Source of the DNA: a bacterium
Lineage (GTDB): Bacteria > SZUA-79 > Acidulodesulfobacterales > Acidulodesulfobacteraceae
Reading direction: 5' to 3'
Assembly (NCBI GenBank): GCA_027318865.1
Contig: DAHVOJ010000001.1
Location: 1 to 64,000 of the forward strand
Length of the DNA: 64,000 bases
The stretch's first letter is position 1, and each line of letters begins with the position of its first letter. A program made the translations under genes and the position numbers. Shown in pieces: positions 27,635 to 34,261 of this stretch. The notes beneath the pieces were generated by a model. That model was not told the origin of the DNA. It saw nothing but the letters and a program-made list of their open reading frames with translations, and searched no databases.

Positions 27635-27809
27635 GATACCTATATTATATAAGAACAGTTACATAAAATCCATAAAATAATTAAAATTTATGGAATGTCA
27701 ATCCGTAAATTATTGAAATTAAAGATGGAAGATTGAAAGATGGTCGGATTTGTTTATTCTCGTACTCCCGACTGCGTTTTTAGCCGATGAAAATTTGCTG
27801 CAGGTTATT

Positions 27810-28967
27810 TTAGGTTATTTCTTTTTGAGTTAAAAACTCTATATAGTTTTCAGGATTAATAACCGATAAAGTTGAACTGTAAGCTTCCTGAAATGCAGAA
27901 GACATTATTCTTTTTGCTTTTGCATTCCATTTGAATTCATAAGCGTTTATTTTTCCGTTTTCTTCTTCTATATAATCGATTTCCTGTTTTTGCAACGTCC
28001 GCCAGAAATAGCTTTTAACCCATCTGTTTTTATTAAAATTCGATTTTATTCTTTCGCCGACAAGAAAGTTTTCCCACAATTTTCCTTTATCCTGCCTTAA
28101 ATTTAAAACCGAAAAATCGTTTATAACCGCATTTCTGATGCCGTTATCCCAAAAATATATTTTCGTGCTTTTTTTAAGTTCGTTTCTTAAATTACGGCTA
28201 AAAGACCGTAATCTGAATATTACAAAAGACTTTTCCAATAAGTCTATATATCTTTGGACGGTTATTTTATCGGCTTCTACCTGTCTCGACAACTCGTTAT
28301 AAGAAACTTCCGAGCATACCTGAAGCGCCAGCGATTCGAGAAGTTTAAATACGGTTTCCGGCCGCCTTATTTCGTTAAACGTAAATATATCTTTATATAA
28401 ATAGCTGTCGCTTAAATTTCTTAAATTTTCTTTTTCAAGCCCCTGTCCTTCCGTGTTTATTATATCGGGATACATACCGTATATAAGCCGGTGCTCAAGA
28501 AGTCTTTTTTCTTTTACTATTCCAAATTCATCTATAAGCTCTTCCGTAGAAAACGGCAGTAATCTAAATTCATATTTTCTGCCTGTTAAAGGTTCGTTTA
28601 TTTCGTTTGACAATTCAAATGCAGAAGAACCTGAGGCTATAACCTGAATATTTTTAATGTTGTCAACCATCAGTTTTATAGTCAAACCTATATTTTTAAC
28701 CCTCTGGGCTTCGTCGATTATTACGATAACGTTTTTGCCGATAATTGCTTTAAGTTTATCGGATGTCGCGTTAAAAAGAATGTCTCTTATATCCGGTTCG
28801 TCACAGTTAAGAAATATGTACGGCTTGTCAAAAGATTTGGCAATCTCTAATAAAAGGGTAGTCTTTCCAGCCTGTCTGGGACCAAGTATTATAATTGCTT
28901 TTTCTTTAAAGGAATGCTTAAGTATAAGTTCGAATAACTGTCTTTTTATTATTTTTTTTGTTTCCAT
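27810..28967 (-). CDS. DUF4143-type AAA ATPase, copy 2
   Basis: The about 385-aa protein has Walker A LGPRQAGKTTLL, Walker B VIVIIDEAQRVKN and VIASGSSAFELSN. A winged helix is seen (VSYNELSRQVEADKITVQRYIDLLEKS). The C-terminal domain has KQEIDYIEEENGKINAYEFKW, again a D-(x)n-E-x-K pattern. It parallels copy 1 along its whole length, so the two arose by duplication or repeated acquisition. A TTG at 28985 would add six residues (MYSNFI) before this ATG. Neither start has a strong Shine-Dalgarno. The two copies are 175 bases apart, separated by AT-rich DNA. Confidence 0.87.
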   Translation of the reverse strand: METKKIIKRQLFELILKHSFKEKAIIILGPRQAGKTTLLLEIAKSFDKPYIFLNCDEPDIRDILFNATSDKLKAIIGKNVIVIIDEAQRVKNIGLTIKLMVDNIKNIQVIASGSSAFELSNEINEPLTGRKYEFRLLPFSTEELIDEFGIVKEKRLLEHRLIYGMYPDIINTEGQGLEKENLRNLSDSYLYKDIFTFNEIRRPETVFKLLESLALQVCSEVSYNELSRQVEADKITVQRYIDLLEKSFVIFRLRSFSRNLRNELKKSTKIYFWDNGIRNAVINDFSVLNLRQDKGKLWENFLVGERIKSNFNKNRWVKSYFWRTLQKQEIDYIEEENGKINAYEFKWNAKAKRIMSSAFQEAYSSTLSVINPENYIEFLTQKEIT

Positions 28968-29090
28968 AATAAAATTTGAATACAAAAGCCTATACTATTA
29001 TATTTGTTTTAGATATTATAATCACTAAATATTATCATTTTTGGTGATTATAGTCAACAAAAAACTGTATAACGAATCAAGAATATAATA

Positions 29091-29125
29091 AAAAAGCGGA
29101 AGGGCTGAAAAGCCGCTTCCGCTTT
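29091..29125 (-). terminator. Rho-independent terminator of the heme-porin gene
   Basis: On the minus strand AGCGGAAG, GGCT (with a bulge), a 4-base loop and the complementary arms form a GC-rich hairpin. It is followed by TTTTTTATT. It lies about 40 bases after the stop of the gene ending at 29166. Confidence 0.85.
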
Positions 29126-29165
29126 AATTTTATGCTGTCGCAATCATAATACTGCGTCGGCAGGA

Positions 29166-30608
29166 TTAGAATGCAAAGTCAAGACCTGTGCCGAGCGTAT
29201 CATCCTGCGATTTATTGGTAAATAAATATGCGAGATACAGATGGGCGTTGTATGCCAGGTTGTATTCGGCCTGAAGGGCGATTGCGTCTTTTATGCCTTC
29301 GTTGGTGCATCCGTTAGAAGAAGTATAGGTTCCACTTTGGTACAAACTGGCATTTTCACAAGTTGTTGGATTACCATTAATCCAACCTTCTTGTAAATTC
29401 TTATGTGTCCATGAATACTGGGCATAATCACCCACAAGCATTAAACCATTGCCAATTTGCGGAAATAAATATCTGCCGTAAATCTCAAATTCCGAATAAC
29501 CATTGCTTGAGTTAGTGTTGCCAACAACGCTATTGTCTACGCTAATATTATTTGATGGTATTGACGGATTTCCGTACGGATGATTGTCGCTCTGAACCAT
29601 ATATGTTAAGCCAAGCTCGTAAATATCGTTTGCAAGGTCAACATCCACGCCGTTAATTGTTACACGGTTTGTCCAAGCTTCGTCACCGGTAGCGACAGTT
29701 GAGATTGGTTCTGCAACTGTTGCGCCATAATAACCAAATTCAAGCTGACCCATTGGAACCGGATAATATTCTTTTAACTGATAAGAATACTCCATTGCAT
29801 TTGAAATAGTGCCACCAGGTAGAGCTTCTGCATTATAAGCCTGCGTTCCATTTAATTTATTCGGCGATCCCGCATCATTCGTAACCGTTACTTTATACCA
29901 CAAATGATAACCGGGCGTTCCGTAGAGGGCAAATCCCTCATTTCTTGCATGGATTAAATTTCCATTTTCGCCGTCGTAGCCTACAGCCAATCCCTGCCCG
30001 TTTCCTGCCGGCCCGCCAAGAATATAGAACGGCATCTGCCTGTAAAAATAGGGGCTTGCGGTCGTAACCTGACCGAGTTTTAAGTTAAACAGGTGCGACG
30101 GAACGCCAAAACCGGCTCCTAAACCGTTGATGGAGGCAAATATCTGTTTTTGCTCAAGAACTTGTTTTGGGCTGCTTGAGTTAAAATGAACATAAAATGA
30201 AACCGAATTTGCAAAAGGAGTATAAACTTTAAATGCCCCAGCCGAAACTAAATCGGCTTCTGCTTTAAATGCATCTGTTTGCGGGTTAACATTTTCATTC
30301 GTATAATGCTGATAACTGATAATCGGTTCGATCATCACCGGTATCGGCCACGGATTCGGAAGACTCAATCCTTGAGTAATCTGCGTTGCATCGGATGGAG
30401 TTCCGTTTGTTCCCGGAAGTCTGAAGCCGTTTCTCCAGAATGCCCTGCCGAACGGGTTTAAGTTTGGAAATACCGTGTGGCAAACTGCGCATGAAAAATG
30501 ATACTTTTGAGCAAAAGCCGGAATAGCGTTTGCTTTCTTGGGAACCATCGCAAAAGAAACCGCTAAGACGAATAAAACTGCAAGAGTTACTGCTAATTTC
30601 TTTTTCAT
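29166..30608 (-). CDS. secreted monoheme protein with probable outer-membrane beta-barrel
   Basis: The 480-aa protein has a signal peptide ending near ANA (residues 26-28). Directly after it is a single c-type heme motif CAVCH (40-44) in the context YHFSCAVCHTVFPNLNPFGRAFW. This context recurs in a family of heme-bearing outer-membrane proteins of anaerobes and acidophiles. The remaining 400 residues alternate aromatic and polar residues (SYQHYT, FEIYGRYLFP, LYLAYLFTNKS). They end in an aromatic residue (LDFAF), as expected of a porin-like barrel. It probably takes part in electron transfer at the outer membrane (inference). A small cytochrome c gene lies directly upstream, and a clear terminator follows. 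Confidence 0.8.
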   Translation of the reverse strand: MKKKLAVTLAVLFVLAVSFAMVPKKANAIPAFAQKYHFSCAVCHTVFPNLNPFGRAFWRNGFRLPGTNGTPSDATQITQGLSLPNPWPIPVMIEPIISYQHYTNENVNPQTDAFKAEADLVSAGAFKVYTPFANSVSFYVHFNSSSPKQVLEQKQIFASINGLGAGFGVPSHLFNLKLGQVTTASPYFYRQMPFYILGGPAGNGQGLAVGYDGENGNLIHARNEGFALYGTPGYHLWYKVTVTNDAGSPNKLNGTQAYNAEALPGGTISNAMEYSYQLKEYYPVPMGQLEFGYYGATVAEPISTVATGDEAWTNRVTINGVDVDLANDIYELGLTYMVQSDNHPYGNPSIPSNNISVDNSVVGNTNSSNGYSEFEIYGRYLFPQIGNGLMLVGDYAQYSWTHKNLQEGWINGNPTTCENASLYQSGTYTSSNGCTNEGIKDAIALQAEYNLAYNAHLYLAYLFTNKSQDDTLGTGLDFAF

Positions 30609-30757
30609 AACTTTCCTCTCTCTTAAAGTTAAAAATTAAATTAAATAAATTAGAACTTTTAAAAATTGCCGTTTTGCAATTCTTTAAACGATTAAAGACG
30701 AGTTGCCTGCCGCATAACCTTAAAAATCTTTAAATCTTTTTCGGTTCTTCCGGCTTC

Positions 30758-30812
30758 ACCACCTCCTTAATAAAGATATAGCGGGAATGACGCCCAAATA
30801 GGCAATATCTTT
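30758..30812 (-). promoter_or_regulatory. structured 5' leader of the heme-porin gene
   Basis: On the minus strand a hairpin with an 8-bp outer stem, AAAGATAT/ATATCTTT (30772-30812), encloses a GGG-CCC inner stem. It is followed directly by a strong ribosome-binding-like AAGGAGGTGGTG (30758-30769). This Shine-Dalgarno lies about 150 bases upstream of the gene start, with only very short frames after it. It may be a leader peptide or a regulatory RNA fold. I do not recognise it as a known riboswitch class. Confidence 0.35.
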
Positions 30813-30850
30813 TAACCTAATTATAATACCTAAATTCTATATGTCAAGTC

Positions 30851-30887
30851 TTTTTTATTTTTTTTTATTTTTTATTTTTTATTTTTT
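30851..30887. repeat. T-rich simple repeat (T6-8 A)n
   Basis: Runs of six to eight T separated by single A fill this stretch immediately downstream of the small cytochrome c gene. On the plus strand it could serve as the U-tract of a terminator, but no hairpin precedes it. Confidence 0.8.
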
Positions 30888-30892
30888 GAAAA

Positions 30893-31282
30893 TCAGCGGA
30901 GTTCATCCAGATACGACGCAAGCTCGAAAAGCTCTTTTTTGGAAAGCATCTTGTGGTCGGGCATAATTGCCATATAAGTCTTTCCGTTAATTTTTGCCAT
31001 AGAACCTGATTTAAAATGTTTGGACGGCGTAGCAATCTGAACTTCGAGCCATTTAATAGAATGTTTAGCAAGTCCTTCTTTAGAAAGATTGGGACCTACA
31101 CTGCCGCCTTTTTTGTCTATTGTATGGCACGCAAAACAGTCTATGCCTTTTTTGTTGGAATGAATAAGCTGATTACCCAGCTGTGCGGCGGTCAATTTTA
31201 CCGGAGCGGTAAGAGCGTGAACCGCAATATAACCGAGAACTATGACTAAAACGATAAATATCGCCGTTAAACCTTTTTTCAT
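30893..31282 (-). CDS. small membrane-anchored cytochrome c (class I)
   Basis: The 129-aa protein has an N-terminal hydrophobic segment (about 4-24) that is an anchor or signal. One heme motif CFACH is at 49-53, followed by KKGGSVGPNLS. Near the C-terminus, methionines in the stretch KTYMAIMPDHKMLSKKEL are candidates for the distal heme ligand, and ELASYLDEL forms the closing helix. This is the layout of a short class-I cytochrome c. It is transcribed toward the heme-porin gene 284 bases away, so the pair may act in one electron path. Confidence 0.88.
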   Translation of the reverse strand: MKKGLTAIFIVLVIVLGYIAVHALTAPVKLTAAQLGNQLIHSNKKGIDCFACHTIDKKGGSVGPNLSKEGLAKHSIKWLEVQIATPSKHFKSGSMAKINGKTYMAIMPDHKMLSKKELFELASYLDELR

Positions 31283-31333
31283 AAAACCTCCCTTAAAAGA
31301 ATATATTTAAATAATGACGCAATGACGACCAAG

Positions 31334-31852
31334 TTAATAATCGAATTTCATTAAAGCGTTTACCGTATGCGGCTTAAGTTTATCCGCGCCTTTCAAGAAA
31401 GAAAGCTCCGCAAGAAACGCCGTATCCGCAACTTTCGCCCCGAAACTTTCGACGAGTCCTATAGTAGCGAGAGCCGTTCCGCCGGTCGCAAGGACGTCGT
31501 CGGCTATTATTACCCTGTCGCCCGCCTTTAACGCGTCTCTGTGGATTTCGAGAGTCGCGCTTCCGTATTCGAGGTCGTAGCTTAAAGACGAACATTCGTA
31601 GGGAAGTTTGCCGGGCTTCCTTACCATTATGACGCCTGCGCCGAGCCTGTAGGCGAGCGGAGCGCCGACCACGAACCCTCTGGCTTCTATGCAGACGACG
31701 TAATCGATTGTTTTGGATATATAAGATTCGGTTAAAGAATCGACGGCACAAGCAAACGCTTTTGCGTCGGCAAGAAGCGGCGTAATATCTTTAAAGTTAA
31801 TCCCTTTTTTTGGAAAATCTGGAATTTCACGGATAAATTGTTTTAAGTCCAT
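31334..31852 (-). CDS. apt: adenine phosphoribosyltransferase
   Basis: Apt salvages adenine to AMP using PRPP. The 172-aa protein has the usual length, [21 protein letters not shown]-type N-terminus and the PRPP-binding loop [18 protein letters not shown]. It also has [21 protein letters not shown] and RKPGKLPYE. It lies 51 bases upstream of the small cytochrome gene and is probably an independent unit. Confidence 0.96.
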   Translation of the reverse strand: [172 protein letters not shown]

Positions 31853-31975
31853 TAGAACTCCAATATTCGTATTTCATTAATACTTGTTTACGACTGATAA
31901 TTATATATTTACGAAAATTAATTGTCAATACCGGAAAACGAAAGTTTTAACATTGCGTTAATATATTTAATAATT

Positions 31976-33904
31976 TCAATACACTCTGCTTTCGGCGTTA
32001 AGCCTTTTAATAGCTTTTTTTGCGTCAAAATCTTTCATAAGATACAGATAACACGTTCTGACGGGCCTGAATTTAACGTATATGTCGAGCCTGCCTATTT
32101 TTTTAATAGACTTGAAATACGGCGCGTATTTTTTAACAGGGTCGAGCATATATTTGTCGTCCATAATAAACATGGCATTTTCTCCGTTTATTTTATTAAG
32201 GTTCTGCCATAGGTCGTACTGGTTTAAAAAACCGGATATATTATAAATGTTTACGGCGGGCTTGTATCCGCCGTAATAGACGAGTTCGTCGGCGATTGCA
32301 TAATGGTGCGTGAGAATAAAGAGCGGACGATAAGCCGTTTTATAACCATTATAAACGATACGTATATATTTTGCGCTATACCGCCAGCCGAAAAGGTCGT
32401 TCGTTATGTCGGCGGTCGAGGGTTTTCCAGGGATATGCGGTATAAGCGAAAATATCCCGCCTTTTTTGAGCCGCTTTTCTTTATCTATATATCGTATTAT
32501 CCTGCCTACCGGTATGGAATTATAATAAATCTGGTTATACAGAATAAAGGAAAAGAAAAAGCCGGAAAAGAGGGCGAAATAGACGTAGTATTTCAAAATG
32601 AAGTATATGAACCGCCTCTTCCCCTCCTTAAGAAGGAGGGAAGCTTCGGATAAAAGGTGTCCGAATTCAATCCGGATACCTTTTATCTCTCGAAGAAACT
32701 TTTCTTTCCTATCGGTAAGCATGTCCGCAACGTAACCCGCAATAGGAAATGCGGCAAGATAGCCTATATCCGGCCAGTGCACCAATATTCTGTGGGAATA
32801 TCCGTTGACGATAAAAAATAAAAGAATAGGGAGGGAAAGGCAGACGGAAAAGAGAAAGGGTTCGCGGACAGAAAAGGGAGCGGGTTTATTTATTACAAAT
32901 AATATATATATAAAAACTGCGATTAAAAATAAGTATATGAAGGGGGTTATGACCAAAACCTGTCCTAACCAGCCCGCGGCTAAAAGAGATAAACCCGGTT
33001 CGGGACGTGAAAAACCGTGCGAAAGTTGAAACTCGAACGATATAAAATTATGCGTGAAATTCCAGTATATTACCGGCGAAAAAACCAAGAGCGCAACGGC
33101 AAGAGCCATATAAGGATAAAATGTTTTCAGATAACGCCTGTTTCGTTTGGAAACAAGCAGATACAAAAGAATGGAAGGCGGGATAAGCGCGGCGGTATAT
33201 TTGCTTAAAAACGCAAAGCCGAGGGAAATGCCGGCGAGAAGCCAAAAAAACCACCCCGTCGGCCTTTGGCCGACACCCCTCCTTTTAAGGAGGGGAGCTT
33301 TAAAGTCAGATTTATTTATTTCTTCGGAATAAAAAATATCTGTCCCATTTTCTTCCGATTTATTTATTTCCTTATTGCCGTCTGCTTGTTCCAAGAAAGG
33401 GGACAGATTTGAAATCTGTCCCCTTTCTTGCGTTCCATTTTCTTCTACCGCTTTATAAAAAAATATGAAAAATAATAGGGTAAAAAATAACAGCGGGGCG
33501 TCCGGAAGCATCATAACGGACAGAACCATTCCGAATATTACGGCTGACAGGAAAAACAAAAACGAAAAAAAAGCCGCCCGTTTGTTTTTAAACAGAATAT
33601 AAGAAAGGTAATATATAAGAAATCCGTCTAAAAAAGAAAAAATAAGTGCGCCAAGCCTGACGGAAAGCTGGCTTTTGCCGAAAATACCGTCAAAAACATA
33701 TATAATCCAGCCGACAAGCGGGGCATCGTCGAGATAACCCAAAGACGGTTTCAGCGACCATACATAATAATGCGCTTCGTCGTTGCCGAGATTTAAAGCC
33801 GAGGCAAGATGAACGCGAACGATTAAGGCAAAGACCGATATTATAAAAAGATAAATCTCATATTTGAATCTACCTATGTAAGAACTTAATTTTTGCTTGC
33901 TCAA
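31976..33904 (-). CDS. GT39 (ArnT/PMT-like) membrane glycosyltransferase with in-frame repeat insertions
   Basis: This 642-aa polytopic protein resembles lipid-linked sugar:lipid A or protein glycosyltransferases. The first periplasmic loop has NLGNDEAHYYVWSLKPSLGY followed by DDAPLVGW, with the acidic pair typical of the family. About ten membrane helices follow. The coding frame carries four palindromic repeat pieces. One lies at about residues 158-171 (perfect 39-bp palindrome) and one at 200-218 (peptide LLKRRGVGQRPTGW). Two more sit side by side at 406-431. All lie in loops between helices, so the frame and probably the fold are kept. The natural protein would be roughly 70-90 residues shorter. 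The sugar and acceptor are unknown. Confidence 0.85.
   Translation of the reverse strand: MSKQKLSSYIGRFKYEIYLFIISVFALIVRVHLASALNLGNDEAHYYVWSLKPSLGYLDDAPLVGWIIYVFDGIFGKSQLSVRLGALIFSFLDGFLIYYLSYILFKNKRAAFFSFLFFLSAVIFGMVLSVMMLPDAPLLFFTLLFFIFFYKAVEENGTQERGQISNLSPFLEQADGNKEINKSEENGTDIFYSEEINKSDFKAPLLKRRGVGQRPTGWFFWLLAGISLGFAFLSKYTAALIPPSILLYLLVSKRNRRYLKTFYPYMALAVALLVFSPVIYWNFTHNFISFEFQLSHGFSRPEPGLSLLAAGWLGQVLVITPFIYLFLIAVFIYILFVINKPAPFSVREPFLFSVCLSLPILLFFIVNGYSHRILVHWPDIGYLAAFPIAGYVADMLTDRKEKFLREIKGIRIEFGHLLSEASLLLKEGKRRFIYFILKYYVYFALFSGFFFSFILYNQIYYNSIPVGRIIRYIDKEKRLKKGGIFSLIPHIPGKPSTADITNDLFGWRYSAKYIRIVYNGYKTAYRPLFILTHHYAIADELVYYGGYKPAVNIYNISGFLNQYDLWQNLNKINGENAMFIMDDKYMLDPVKKYAPYFKSIKKIGRLDIYVKFRPVRTCYLYLMKDFDAKKAIKRLNAESRVY
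32611..32648. repeat. family A palindrome arm inside the GT39 gene
   Basis: CTTCCCCTCCTT and AAGGAGGGAAG form a near-perfect hairpin, preceded by the element end ACCGCCTC. Read on the coding strand it gives the peptide SEASLLLKEGKRR in a loop of the membrane protein. Confidence 0.8.
32649..32687. repeat. 39-bp palindrome inside the GT39 gene
   Basis: GATAAAAGGT (32649-32658) and ACCTTTTATC (32678-32687) are perfect arms around an inner inverted repeat TCCGAATT/AATCCGGA with one mismatch. It directly abuts the family A arm. The coded peptide is KGIRIEFGHLL. Confidence 0.8.
33249..33304. repeat. family A palindromic element inside the GT39 gene
   Basis: AACCACCCCGTC, then a GTCGGCC-TTT-GGCCGAC hairpin, then CCCCTCCTT/AAGGAGGGG reproduce the half-element seen at 20151 and 35385. 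The reading frame passes through it without a stop. Confidence 0.9.
33392..33430. repeat. perfect 39-bp palindrome inside the GT39 gene
   Basis: Nineteen-base arms (CAAGAAAGGGGACAGATTT and its exact complement) flank a single G. The same AGATTT-centred palindrome, degenerate, lies at the start of the BamD-like gene (41619-41642). The coded peptide here is QERGQISNLSPFLEQ. Confidence 0.92.
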
Positions 33905-34046
33905 ATTTATTATAAACCGCCTTCTATTTCCACCAGTTTATCAAACAATCTTGTAAAACTTTTAGTCCGGCAAATTTTTTCTATACCGGGTTTTTTGCTT
34001 TGTAATTATATTAAATATGCTTTAAAAAGACAAATATGCGGTTTGT

Positions 34047-34261
34047 CCCAAAATTGCCGATAGAAAATTATTTTTCTGGATGAGCCGTCTAAATACCGAC
34101 GGCTTTAAACCGTACCCGCCTGCGCGGGAATGACAATTAAGGAATTTAACTTTTCACCCAACGGGTGTCATTCCTGCGTAAGCAGATATAAACGCACGCC
34201 GTTTATGCAGAATTTATAATATACCGAAACAGTTTTAAATATTTCTATCGGCAATTTTGGG
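34047..34261. mobile_element. MITE-like element, family M2, with 5-bp target duplication
   Basis: CCCAAAATTGCCGATAGAAA (34047-34066) and its exact reverse complement (34242-34261) bound 215 bp. They are flanked on both sides by TTTGT (34042-34046 and 34262-34266), a target-site duplication. The interior has GCCGTC/GACGGC, CACCC-AAC-GGGTG and CCCGC/GCGGG hairpins but no coding frame. The right end reaches into the kinase gene: its last four residues (QNCR) and stop codon are element DNA. The remaining gap sequence (33905-34046) shows nothing else. Confidence 0.93.

Noticed and set aside
30865-31071. Minus-strand frame overlapping the small cytochrome c gene
   Set aside because: It is out of frame with the heme-bearing protein, which has a signal segment and CFACH motif; the overlapping frame has no features.
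31380-31751. Arg-rich frame within apt
   Set aside because: Its composition is that of an off-frame reading of apt and it has no recognisable domain.
32805-33332. Plus-strand frames opposite the GT39 gene
   Set aside because: They overlap a well-supported membrane glycosyltransferase and give low-complexity basic peptides with no domain; they are antisense shadows.
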